From Ruminococcus sp. (GTDB lineage Bacteria; Bacillota; Clostridia; Oscillospirales; Ruminococcaceae), in assembly GCF_017464355.1 (NCBI RefSeq), contig NZ_JAFUAG010000039.1:1-57786 (forward strand): a stretch of 57,786 nt of DNA, read 5' to 3'. Each line of letters starts with the position of its first letter. The stretch's first letter is position 1. A model generated the notes under the pieces. It was given only the letters and a program-made list of their open reading frames with translations. It had not been told where the DNA came from and did no database searches. Position numbers and translations under genes: made by a program. Shown here piece by piece: positions 16,408 to 24,321 of this stretch.

Positions 16408-16529
16408 AGTTGAAAACACATCTTTTAAACAACAAAAATGTTGAAAACTCTGTTGAAACAGTTGAAAACATGGTGTATAAACTTGATAAGCGGGTTTTGA
16501 ATGTTGAAAACTTTTCCGAACTTTCAACA
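16408..16529. promoter_or_regulatory. Cluster of DnaA-box-like repeats outside the origin
   Basis: Six 9-base sites in 122 bases: AGTTGAAAA 16408, TGTTGAAAA 16439, TGTTGAAAC 16451, AGTTGAAAA 16460, TGTTGAAAA 16502, and inverted CTTTCAACA 16521-16529. The same box, including two sites joined end to end, fills the dnaA-dnaN intergenic region. It may be a DnaA-binding cluster (titration or regulation) 32 kb from oriC. The 16083-16839 gap contains only this, the promoters and the operator-like repeats. Confidence 0.55.
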
Positions 16530-16553
16530 GCGTCCCATTTTTCTCCCAATAAT

Positions 16554-16657
16554 GTAACCGCAGTGTAATCTTTCGGTTACACGGCCGTCCTAAAAAATGT
16601 ACTTCAAAAGACTTCCGTCACTTTTACTTCACGGGGGTGCTGTAATCATTCGGTAAC
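16554..16657. promoter_or_regulatory. Operator-like repeats upstream of the alpha-galactosidase gene
   Basis: TGTAATCTTTCGGTTAC at 16564-16580 recurs as TGTAATCATTCGGTAAC at 16641-16657 (15 of 17 identical). GTAACCG at 16554-16560 and CGGTTAC at 16574-16580 form an inverted repeat. Placement 100-200 bases ahead of the promoter suggests binding sites for an activator or repressor. Confidence 0.4.
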
Positions 16658-16761
16658 AACGGTGACAGTTCGGAAAAGCCCTGCAAAGCTCTTTTTGGAA
16701 GACAGCGGGTCACTTTACAAAAAGTTCACAATTTTATTTATTGCGTTAATCGTTTTCAAAC

Positions 16762-16790
16762 TTGAAAAAATCGGGGTTTTCTGGTACAAT
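16762..16790 (+). promoter_or_regulatory. Sigma-A type promoter of the alpha-galactosidase gene
   Basis: TTGAAA at 16762-16767 and TACAAT at 16785-16790, spacer 17. The leader is about 45 bases and carries the CGGAGGAA ribosome site. Confidence 0.8.
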
Positions 16791-16839
16791 AGTGGAAAGA
16801 ATTTTCCCATACACACATAATAATTCGGAGGAAATATCT

Positions 16840-19050
16840 ATGAGTATTTTTTACAATGAGAAGGAGCGCTCTTTCAAGCTGCGCGCCAAAAACACTGATT
16901 ATATGCTCAAGGTCATCGAGGGCGAATATTTAGGCCATGTTTACTACGGCAAGGCTGTTCCCGATGAGGATCTTGGCTACCTTATGAGGTTCGATGAGAG
17001 CCCCTTTACCCCCGCCGAGAACGACCGTGACCGTGCGGTCTACCTTGATGCGACACCTTTTGAATACCCCTGCTTCGGCCTAGGCGATTACCGTGAGTGC
17101 GCCATGAAGATATCCGACAGCGAGGGTATGTCCACCTGTGACCTGCGCTATGTCAGCCACAGGATATTCGACGGCAAGCCCGCACTGGAGGGTATGCCTG
17201 CCACCTTCTCCACGGAGAAAAGCCCTGCGCAGACCCTGGAGATAACCATGAAGGACTCCCATGCGCAGATAGAGGCTGTGCTGGTATACTCGGTGTTCGA
17301 GGAGCTTGATGTCATCACCCGTTCGGTAAGGTTTACCAATGTGGGCGACAAGCCCGTTAAGCTGACCAGGGCACTTTCTGCCTGCGTTGACTTTGACACC
17401 GACAAAATGGATATGATAACGCTCAACGGTTCCTGGGCCAGGGAAAGGCACATCGAAAGGGCACCCCTGCACCACGGCAAGCAGAGCATAGATTCATGCA
17501 GGGGCGAGTCCTCTCACCAGAACAACCCCTTTGTGGCTCTCTGCGCACCCAACGCTGATGAGGACATGGGTGAGGTCTTCGGCTTCAACTTTGTTTACTC
17601 GGGCAATTTCTTCGCCCAGGCAGAAGTCACCCAGCACAAGAAGACCCGCTTTGTTATGGGTATCAACCCCCTGGACTTTGAGTGGCTGCTGGAGCAGGGC
17701 GAAACTTTCACTGCACCTGAGGTGGTAATGGTGCATTCAGATGAGGGTATCGGCAAGATGTCCCGCACCTTCCACGACCTCTACCGCGAGAACCTTATCA
17801 GAGGTGAATACAAGGACAAGCGCCGTCCCATACTTATCAACAACTGGGAGGCTACCTATTTCAATTTCAGCACCGAAAAGCTCATCGACATTGCCAGGGA
17901 AGCTTCAAAGCTGGGCATTGAGATGCTGGTAATGGACGACGGCTGGTTCGGCCACCGTGACAGCGACAATTCTTCCCTGGGCGACTGGTTCGTTTACGAG
18001 AAAAAGCTTGAGGGCGGCCTTAAGCATCTGGTGGAGGAAGTCAACAAGCTGGGCATGAAGTTCGGTATCTGGTTCGAGCCTGAAATGGTATCTCCCGATT
18101 CAGAGCTTTTCCGCGCCCACCCCGAATGGGCTATCCAGGTCAAGGGCAGACCCATGACCCTCTGCCGTGAGCAGTATGTGCTGGACTATTCCCAGAAAGA
18201 GGTAAGGGACTACGTTTACGGCATGATGCGCAGGATACTTGACAATGCCAACATCGAATACATCAAGTGGGATATGAACCGCCAGCTGACGGAGGTAGGC
18301 TCAAACTTCCTGCCAAAGGAAAGGCAGAGAGAGCTGTGGCACAGATATGTGCTGGGCGTATACGACCTGATGAACAGGCTGACCACCGATTATCCCCACA
18401 TACTTCTTGAGAACTGCTCGGGCGGCGGCGCCAGGTTCGATGCGGGTATGCTTTACTACTCACCTCAGATCTGGTGCTCTGATGACACTGACGCTATCGA
18501 AAGGCTGAAGATACAGCACGGCACCTCCATGTGCTATCCCTGTTCCGCCATGGGCGCCCATGTCTCTGACTGCCCCAACCACACCGTGGGCAGGAACACA
18601 CCTTTCAAGACCAGGGGCCATGTGGCAATGGTCGGCACCTTCGGCTATGAGCTTGATGTCACCCGCATACCTCAGCAGGACAGGGACATGATACCCGCCC
18701 AGATAGAGGAATTCAAGAAGTTCAATCCTCTGGTGCGCACAGGCGATCACTACCGCATAGGCAATATGTTCGAGGACAACACCTGGGACGCCTGGATGTT
18801 CGTTGCCAAGGACAAGAGCGAGGCTCTGTTTGAATTCGTGCAGGTCCTCGGCAGACCCAATATGCGTTCCCGCAGGATAATGCTCAAGGGTCTTGACCCC
18901 GAGGCTTACTACTATGAAGAAAGCGAGCCCGATAAGCTCATCTCGGGTGCAGCCCTGATGAACGCAGGCATAAACGTGGCCAAGATATGGGGCGTTGACG
19001 GTATCAGCGGTGACTTCTCATCGAAGATACTCCACTTTGTAAGGAAGTGA
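16840..19050 (+). CDS. Alpha-galactosidase, GH36 family
   Basis: Hydrolyses alpha-1,6-linked galactose from melibiose, raffinose-family sugars or galactomannan fragments. It has 736 residues with an N-terminal beta-sandwich region, a catalytic barrel from about 330 and a small C-terminal domain. The nucleophile is Asp478 in YIKWDMNR and the acid/base is Asp548 in WCSDDTDAIER. LVMDDGWFG, GIWFEPEM and NCSGGGARFD are further GH36 signatures. There is no signal peptide, so it acts on imported oligosaccharides. ATG 16840 follows CGGAGGAA. A Nudix gene follows 3 bases after the stop. No sugar transporter is adjacent, so regulation probably works through the repeats at 16554-16657. Confidence 0.95.
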   Translation: MSIFYNEKERSFKLRAKNTDYMLKVIEGEYLGHVYYGKAVPDEDLGYLMRFDESPFTPAENDRDRAVYLDATPFEYPCFGLGDYRECAMKISDSEGMSTCDLRYVSHRIFDGKPALEGMPATFSTEKSPAQTLEITMKDSHAQIEAVLVYSVFEELDVITRSVRFTNVGDKPVKLTRALSACVDFDTDKMDMITLNGSWARERHIERAPLHHGKQSIDSCRGESSHQNNPFVALCAPNADEDMGEVFGFNFVYSGNFFAQAEVTQHKKTRFVMGINPLDFEWLLEQGETFTAPEVVMVHSDEGIGKMSRTFHDLYRENLIRGEYKDKRRPILINNWEATYFNFSTEKLIDIAREASKLGIEMLVMDDGWFGHRDSDNSSLGDWFVYEKKLEGGLKHLVEEVNKLGMKFGIWFEPEMVSPDSELFRAHPEWAIQVKGRPMTLCREQYVLDYSQKEVRDYVYGMMRRILDNANIEYIKWDMNRQLTEVGSNFLPKERQRELWHRYVLGVYDLMNRLTTDYPHILLENCSGGGARFDAGMLYYSPQIWCSDDTDAIERLKIQHGTSMCYPCSAMGAHVSDCPNHTVGRNTPFKTRGHVAMVGTFGYELDVTRIPQQDRDMIPAQIEEFKKFNPLVRTGDHYRIGNMFEDNTWDAWMFVAKDKSEALFEFVQVLGRPNMRSRRIMLKGLDPEAYYYEESEPDKLISGAALMNAGINVAKIWGVDGISGDFSSKILHFVRK

Positions 19051-19053
19051 GCC

Positions 19054-19491
19054 ATGTCCGCTGAAAAAAAGGTGCAGGGCTACAACTGCATGATAGTGCT
19101 TTCACCCAAGGGCGATGAATGGCTGATGTGCAAGCGCCGCAAGGACCCCTACAAGGGGCTGTACAACCTTGTAGGCGGAAAGATAGAGGAGGGCGAGGAC
19201 GGCTGCCATGCTGCCTACCGCGAGCTTTTTGAAGAGACCTCCATTACCGCCGAACAGATATCTCTCGTGCGGCTGATGACCTTTGACTACCCCCTTGACG
19301 GCTGCTACGTCGAGGTGTGGTCGGGACAGCTTGCCGCCCCTACGGAAGTCAGCGGCGATGAGAATGACCTGGAATGGCTGCCCCTGACCGAAGACTTCTT
19401 CGATATGAAGAAGTACGCAGGCGAAGGCAACATAGGCCATATGCTGGAGATACTGAAACTCCACCCCGAACTGTATACCATAAACGCATAA
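19054..19491 (+). CDS. Nudix hydrolase
   Basis: A 145-residue Nudix-fold pyrophosphohydrolase. The Nudix box runs from Gly42 (GKIEEGE, then AYRELFEET), matching the GX5EX7REUXEE pattern; the usual following Gly is Ser. MutT-like members act on oxidised or surplus nucleotides. It starts 3 bases after the alpha-galactosidase stop, so the two are co-transcribed, although no metabolic tie is obvious. The stop lies 4 bases before the outer arm of a bidirectional terminator. Confidence 0.9.
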   Translation: MSAEKKVQGYNCMIVLSPKGDEWLMCKRRKDPYKGLYNLVGGKIEEGEDGCHAAYRELFEETSITAEQISLVRLMTFDYPLDGCYVEVWSGQLAAPTEVSGDENDLEWLPLTEDFFDMKKYAGEGNIGHMLEILKLHPELYTINA

Positions 19492-19494
19492 AAA

Positions 19495-19804
19495 ACAGCT
19501 GCCTCCTCAGGGCGGTGCGCAAAAAAATAGTCGTGCATTTTATTGGGGGAAACCTTTCTGAAGAAAGGTTATCCCCCAAGCCCCTTTCCAAAGACTTTTT
19601 ATATTGGGTGGGCGAAAAGTCACTGCACTTGCGAAGTATAGCAAGTGTCAAACATTCGTTGTTCTATCATAGAACAGTGACCTTTCGCCCACCCAAAATA
19701 GAAGTTTTAGGAAGGGGGTCTGGGGGATAACCCTTTTTCAAAAGGGTTTCCCCCAGTAGAACACATGACTATCTTTATGCGCACCGCCCTGAGGGGGCAG
19801 CTGT
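19495..19804. terminator. Bidirectional terminator hairpin split by a cloverleaf repeat (locus 1)
   Basis: ACAGCTGCCTCCTCAGG and following bases (19495-19521) pair with 19778-19804, 27 bp with a single mismatch. A-rich sequence precedes and T-rich sequence follows, and the genes on either side converge. Instead of a short loop, the hairpin holds the 225-base repeat at 19539-19762. Confidence 0.8.
19539..19762 (+). repeat. Cloverleaf-shaped repeat element, copy 1
   Basis: Layout: side hairpin GGGGGAAACCTTTC...GGTTATCCCCC, long central stem (CCCCTTTCCAAAGAC with its complement, tip near 19650), then the same side hairpin inverted, GGGGGATAACCC...GGGTTTCCCCC. Same orientation as copy 3, opposite to copies 2 and 4. 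The central tip differs from the other copies. No reading frame worth calling. Confidence 0.85.
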
Positions 19805-22164
19805 TATTTTACTACTTTTATTTCCGTATCTCCTGTTATTGTTACTGTCAGTGAGTTTCCTGTTATGCTTTCTGTTTTGCCGTTTGAGGTCATCTCCCAT
19901 TCGGTATCATCGTTTTCGGCGGTCAGGGTCAGCTCGCTGTCTCTGAAATACTTGCCTTCAAACTTTTTACCTATCTCCAGCCCGTTGAGGCTGATGCCCT
20001 CCCCCGATATTTCCACGGTATAGGGGGAATGGAGAAAATATCTTACCTGAATATCATCTGAGAGCCTCTGCATTCTGCCGTTAAAGAAAGAATGCATTCT
20101 GTTCTGCATGGGAACGGAAGAAGACTTTACGTTGCGCAGGGTGGGAAAACGCAGGTAATAGGCGGGCATTTCCGCCAGGTAGACCTCATACTTCTCCTCA
20201 AACTCAGCAAGCCTTTCCTTTGTGTAGACAATGTTGCCCATATCCGCCAGCCGTGTTATCAGCCTTTGCCTGAACTCCTTGTTCTTCATCAGCTGGAGTA
20301 TCATTTTGGTCAGGGGCTTGTCGCTTTTGCTGTTTAAGTATTCAAAGTAGTATATATCGGCCTTTTCCATATGGTAGTGGCAGGCACAGGACTCCGTATC
20401 GAACAGGAAGAACCTCCACTTGCCGTCACCGTAGGTGCTGCCGTCATTGCTGCGCCAGCAGCCGTAGTTGTTCTGGGGCCAGTCATCGTTGAAGATGTAC
20501 ATCTCCATGGCGCAGTAGTCGATGAAGTTGTCTATATCCAGCAGATCACATACATGGCTGTAGTTTTCATCATCGCTCATATCTCTGCCGATGATGAATT
20601 CCCGCAAGTTATCAAAGCTCAGCTCGTCCACCGCCAGGCCTTTGTCCAGCTCTCCGTTTTTGTAAATGGCCACGCTGTCCTCGCTGACACCGTAGTGTCT
20701 GGCAAAATACTCCTGCGAAAGATCCTCCTGCAGGGTGTAAAGCCCCCAGTATTCGCCGTCAATGAACAGCACACAGGGTCTGCCCGTCTGGGTAGGGGGC
20801 GCAAGGCAGCCTGCCATGTCCTGCATGAGTATATCCTTGTATTTCAGGAAGTTTGAGTCGTTGCCGCCGTTGCGCAGCACAAGGGTGGAAAAGCTGTCAT
20901 TTTCCTGACCCTCAGCAGTTTCCAGCCCCTCCCAGAAGCAATAGTCGAAGCTGTCCTTGCCGTAGTCGCTCCTGGCATAAAACCTGAAGGATTTCTGGTA
21001 ATCCGCCCGCGACCAGCCGCCCTGTATCCTCATGCCTGCGTCCTGGCTAAGCTTAAGGCTGCCGTCGCTCTCAAAGAACTGCAGGGTGCATTCTCTCTCC
21101 CATTCCCTCCCCCGCTGATTGTAGTTTGCGGGGATAGAACCGTTGTACAGGTGGTCGGGGTGATCGGCGTAATATTCCTCATAGACCTTGCCCCGTGTAT
21201 AAATGCCTGTTTCGCTGTCATACAAAGCATCGGGGTCTGTCACCAGCGAGATGACAGGCAGGCCGTTATGGTCAGCGGGGGCAAGTCCAACAAAGTAGGT
21301 GGCAGTGCTTACACTGCCCCAGTCCCCCTCACTGTTTTTTGCGCAGGCACGCACAACGGTGCCTTTATCCACGTTATTGTCCTCTGGGGCGAAGACCTTG
21401 CCCTCATGATATTCCAGCTGTATCTCCATGGGGTCTTTGGCGGAAAGCACATTGGGCTGACCCGCCCTGTCCTCCACCTTAACGGGAGAAACATATTTTC
21501 TTGCTGTAAGGGAAGTTCTGGGGTCGGTGCCGTCAAGGGTGTACATTATCATCTCGGAGTTGAGGGCTGTCATCTCCAGCTCAAAGCCCTTTTCACGGAA
21601 GCCGCTTTCCTCCGAAAATACCACCTGCGAAGCATAGAAAGCCTCCGCATTGGCAGCACAGGGGGTCGGGGTGGTTATGTAGGCGCCTTCCTCGCCTGCA
21701 CAGACAGTGCTGCCCTTTGAGGTAGGCTCGGTGGTAATGCTGTCAATGACCTTGCTGCCGCATTTCAGGGTAAGGGTGCAGCTTTCGCCCTTGGGTATCT
21801 TGAGATCCACCTGAGGTATGCTTTTGTCCTCAAAGCCGTCCTTGGTGCAGTAGACCAGTGCGTAGCCCCCCGCAGGTATCTCTCCCCCGCTGACAGCGCA
21901 TTCCGCCTTTTCCTCACGGCAGAGGGTATACCTGTTAAGCTTAACAGGCTTGCTGTTGGGGTTGTATAGCTCCACCCAGTCACAGAGGTCCCCGCTGCTG
22001 TCCCGCAGGGCAGCCTGTTCATCGCTGCCATCGTTTACAGCACATACCTCGCTTATAACAAGAACGGGGGGCTTCAACAGGACGATACAGCCTGCGGCCG
22101 CCAGCAGCAGAACTATCACTGCCGCAGCCAGCAGCCTTGCGCGAAGCCGCAGTTTATCCCCCAT
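19804..22164 (-). CDS. CotH-kinase family surface protein with lamin-tail domain
   Basis: A 786-residue exported protein. A signal or anchor helix spans residues 10-33. A lamin-tail-like domain follows (about 35-165, VISEVCAVN and WVELYNPN), then a chitobiase-C-like segment with MYTLDGTDPRTS (about 205-290). The CotH kinase-like domain covers about 300-650 (GGWSRADYQKSFRFYAR, LRNGGNDSN, GLYTLQEDLSQEYFARHYG, FFLFDTESC). A short beta-rich domain closes the protein. CotH domains are known in spore coats and in cellulosomal proteins of Ruminococcus; no dockerin repeat is visible here. It has its own promoter at 22200-22228. Catalytic activity is not proven by sequence alone. Confidence 0.9.
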   Translation of the reverse strand: MGDKLRLRARLLAAAVIVLLLAAAGCIVLLKPPVLVISEVCAVNDGSDEQAALRDSSGDLCDWVELYNPNSKPVKLNRYTLCREEKAECAVSGGEIPAGGYALVYCTKDGFEDKSIPQVDLKIPKGESCTLTLKCGSKVIDSITTEPTSKGSTVCAGEEGAYITTPTPCAANAEAFYASQVVFSEESGFREKGFELEMTALNSEMIMYTLDGTDPRTSLTARKYVSPVKVEDRAGQPNVLSAKDPMEIQLEYHEGKVFAPEDNNVDKGTVVRACAKNSEGDWGSVSTATYFVGLAPADHNGLPVISLVTDPDALYDSETGIYTRGKVYEEYYADHPDHLYNGSIPANYNQRGREWERECTLQFFESDGSLKLSQDAGMRIQGGWSRADYQKSFRFYARSDYGKDSFDYCFWEGLETAEGQENDSFSTLVLRNGGNDSNFLKYKDILMQDMAGCLAPPTQTGRPCVLFIDGEYWGLYTLQEDLSQEYFARHYGVSEDSVAIYKNGELDKGLAVDELSFDNLREFIIGRDMSDDENYSHVCDLLDIDNFIDYCAMEMYIFNDDWPQNNYGCWRSNDGSTYGDGKWRFFLFDTESCACHYHMEKADIYYFEYLNSKSDKPLTKMILQLMKNKEFRQRLITRLADMGNIVYTKERLAEFEEKYEVYLAEMPAYYLRFPTLRNVKSSSVPMQNRMHSFFNGRMQRLSDDIQVRYFLHSPYTVEISGEGISLNGLEIGKKFEGKYFRDSELTLTAENDDTEWEMTSNGKTESITGNSLTVTITGDTEIKVVK

Positions 22165-22199
22165 TAAAGCACCCCCCTGTTTTTTGCAGATACAAGCTT

Positions 22200-22228
22200 A
22201 TTATACTATTTTCCCCATAAAATGTCAA
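22200..22228 (-). promoter_or_regulatory. Sigma-A type promoter of the CotH-kinase gene
   Basis: Minus strand TTGACA (22228-22223) and TATAAT (22205-22200), spacer 17: consensus in both boxes. Confidence 0.88.
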
Positions 22229-22256
22229 TCAGGAATATTCCCGTATTTATCGTATG

Positions 22257-23018
22257 CTAAGCCCACTCCACCACATCGCCCGAAGCCTTAGCTATGCGCA
22301 CCTCAGCCCCGGGGAACTTTTCTTTCAGCGCATTTTCCATGTATTTACAGAAAATATTCTCGGTATAATAATGCCCCGCATCAAAGACCGTCAGGCCTGC
22401 GTTGTAGGCATCTATGAAGATATCATGCTTCACATCGCCCGTGATGAATCCGTCGCAGCCCTTGGCAAGCACCTCCCCCAGAAAGCTGCCGCCGCTGCCT
22501 GAGCATACTGCTATCCTCTTGAGGGGCTTGTCCTTTGAGGCCTTGTCGTATCTCACCACGGGGCAGCCCAGCTTATCCTTGCAGAGCTTTGCAAGCTCCG
22601 CCGCTGTTATGCCCCCATGCCCGCAGATACAGCCCATTTCCGCCCCATGCTCAACGGCTATGGGCTCCCGGGGAATAAGTCCCAGGGTATCGCACAGCAC
22701 CTTGTTCATCACGGTGCTGTCTAAATTTGTATGGGCAGAAAGCACCCCCACTCCCCCGCGTACCAGTGTACCTGCAACGCTTTCGGGGTCAAGCTGCTTT
22801 ATCCCCCTGAAAATAACAGGGTGGTGGGTAACTACCAGCTGAAAGCCCTCTGCTGCGGCCTCCCTTGCCACATCGATGGTGCAGTCCAGCGAGAGCAGTA
22901 TCCTGTCTGCGGGCATGGACATATTGCCCACGCAAAGCCCGCTGTTGTCGTAGCCCTCCTGCAGGCAGAAAGGCGCCAGCTCTTCCACAAAGTCATAGAT
23001 ATCCTTTACTGTATACAT
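22257..23018 (-). CDS. Nif3-like dinuclear metal-centre protein
   Basis: A 253-residue member of the Nif3/YbgI/YqfO family, annotated in databases as GTP cyclohydrolase 1 type 2 homologue; the true substrate is unsettled. Metal-ligand motifs are visible: THHPVIF, SAHTNLDS and, near the C-terminus, DAGHYYTE. It is the short form without the PII-like insertion. ATG 23018 follows GAGGTG. The upstream coiled-coil gene has its own terminator (23031-23064), so co-transcription is uncertain. The usual partner genes (trmK, rpoD) are not next to it. Confidence 0.9.
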   Translation of the reverse strand: MYTVKDIYDFVEELAPFCLQEGYDNSGLCVGNMSMPADRILLSLDCTIDVAREAAAEGFQLVVTHHPVIFRGIKQLDPESVAGTLVRGGVGVLSAHTNLDSTVMNKVLCDTLGLIPREPIAVEHGAEMGCICGHGGITAAELAKLCKDKLGCPVVRYDKASKDKPLKRIAVCSGSGGSFLGEVLAKGCDGFITGDVKHDIFIDAYNAGLTVFDAGHYYTENIFCKYMENALKEKFPGAEVRIAKASGDVVEWA

Positions 23019-23030
23019 AAAAACACCTCA

Positions 23031-23064
23031 CAAAAAAACGGGCGAAACGCTCACCGTCCCGCCC
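23031..23064 (-). terminator. Rho-independent terminator after the coiled-coil membrane gene
   Basis: On the minus strand GGGCG (23064-23060) pairs with CGCCC (23044-23040) around a partly paired interior, followed by GTTTTTTT. Confidence 0.65.
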
Positions 23065-23080
23065 ATATGATATACTGTTA

Positions 23081-23806
23081 TTATTTACTTTTTCTGCCGA
23101 ACAGACTCTTCTTGGCCTGGGGCTTTTTGCCTATCTGCTCGGTAGGGTCGCCGAAACGCTCCTTGTTCTTCTCGATGTCCATGGGTCCGCCTGTGTGTAC
23201 GCTGGCTGTCATGATACCCGTCATCTGCTGCATAAGCAGGCTCTGCTCGAATATCTCCACCGCTTCCTCACAGGTCTCGGCTTCGCCGCTTACCAGGAAC
23301 TCCTTTATCTTGCCGATATTGTTCATGTAGTCCATATCCAGCTCCATGAAGTCTATCTTCTTCCTCAGCGCCGAAAGATAATCGTCACGCTGCTTTTCCA
23401 GCTGCTTTATCCTGCCGTCAAGAAGCTCTATCTGCTCGGTTATGCCCTCGTTGACTTCCTTCTGGTGGTCCTTTACCTCGGTAAGCTTCTGGTTGTAATA
23501 CTTGTTCGCCATGGAAAAGCCGCCTATCATGACCAGCACAAAGCCCACCCCGGGTACTATGAACTGCAGCCCCGAATGGAATGCCGCCAGCAGCAGCAGC
23601 GCGAATATCAGCGCACCTGCAAGCACATATACCATGGTCTTGTTGCGCTTGCCCTTGAAATTGAATTCCTTCTCCGCCTCAGAAACATCTCTTATGTAAA
23701 TTTTCAGATACTCCTTGTTCTCCTTGCTGACTTCAACGCCGTCAGCAAACTCGAAGTATCTGTTTATATAACATTCAGCCAGATCCATCTTTTCAAGTTC
23801 TGTCAT
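23081..23806 (-). CDS. Membrane protein with central coiled coil, unknown function
   Basis: A 241-residue protein not assigned to a family. The acidic N-terminal 50 residues are followed by two adjacent membrane helices (about 57-78 and 81-100). A coiled coil (about 105-150, EQIELLDGRIKQLEKQ) leads to a helical region and a basic tail ending in KKSLFGRKSK. ATG 23806 follows AGAGGGTG. It has its own promoter and terminator, so it is a single-gene unit. It may scaffold or sense at the membrane; no enzymatic motif is seen. Confidence 0.7.
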   Translation of the reverse strand: MTELEKMDLAECYINRYFEFADGVEVSKENKEYLKIYIRDVSEAEKEFNFKGKRNKTMVYVLAGALIFALLLLAAFHSGLQFIVPGVGFVLVMIGGFSMANKYYNQKLTEVKDHQKEVNEGITEQIELLDGRIKQLEKQRDDYLSALRKKIDFMELDMDYMNNIGKIKEFLVSGEAETCEEAVEIFEQSLLMQQMTGIMTASVHTGGPMDIEKNKERFGDPTEQIGKKPQAKKSLFGRKSK

Positions 23807-23925
23807 AAATAATTCACCCTCTGCTGTTTTACCTGTATCTTACAGCAACCGATGTCATAGGCTCATCATCGTCAGCTGTAGCATATACTTTTATAAATTA
23901 ATAAAGCTAAAGTGTACATAGGTAA

Positions 23926-23954
23926 AGTATATCATACGTTCACGAATTTGTCAA
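23926..23954 (-). promoter_or_regulatory. Sigma-A type promoter of the coiled-coil membrane gene
   Basis: Minus strand TTGACA (23954-23949) and TATACT (23931-23926), spacer 17. The rest of 23807-24321 is AT-rich and holds the divergent exporter promoter and leader. Confidence 0.75.
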
Positions 23955-24119
23955 TATTTTTATTAATATTTTATTCAAGAAAATTTGTAAATATAATTAT
24001 TTTATTGTGTAGTTGATATATTTTTCCATTTTTATACTATTATTTTCCAAATACCTTGTTAAGTTCTTAATTAATCCTGTGGTATAGAGTAATTTTTTCT
24101 TAATTTCACACGACTTCCA

Positions 24120-24148
24120 TTGACAGATACTTTTTTTTGTACTATAAT
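24120..24148 (+). promoter_or_regulatory. Consensus promoter of the exporter operon
   Basis: TTGACA at 24120-24125 and TATAAT at 24143-24148, spacer 17: perfect consensus, so strong basal transcription is likely unless repressed. Confidence 0.88.
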
Positions 24149-24154
24149 ATAAGT

Positions 24155-24321
24155 ACAGATATATATTTTGTGTAGACAAAAAGTTCGGACAGCAGACATA
24201 TAAATACAAAGAGATCGTCTGTAAAATACATATATTTTTGGGGTGTGTCATGCGCCCTGTTTTTATGTATCCGTGCAGACTTTTTGTTTATTGGTGAATT
24301 TTTTTAGGAGGAACATTTTTT
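24155..24321 (+). promoter_or_regulatory. Long structured leader of the exporter operon
   Basis: About 165 bases between the promoter and ATG 24322. ACAAAAAGT at 24176-24184 pairs with ACTTTTTGT at 24279-24287, enclosing a smaller CAGAC (24193-24197) / GTCTG (24217-24221) hairpin and a second near 24225-24270. It could be an attenuator or ligand-sensing leader; no known class recognised. Confidence 0.4.

Noticed and set aside
19374-19730. Open frame of 118 codons across the cloverleaf repeat
   Set aside because: It begins inside the Nudix gene and runs through hairpins; the frame is not kept in the other copies.
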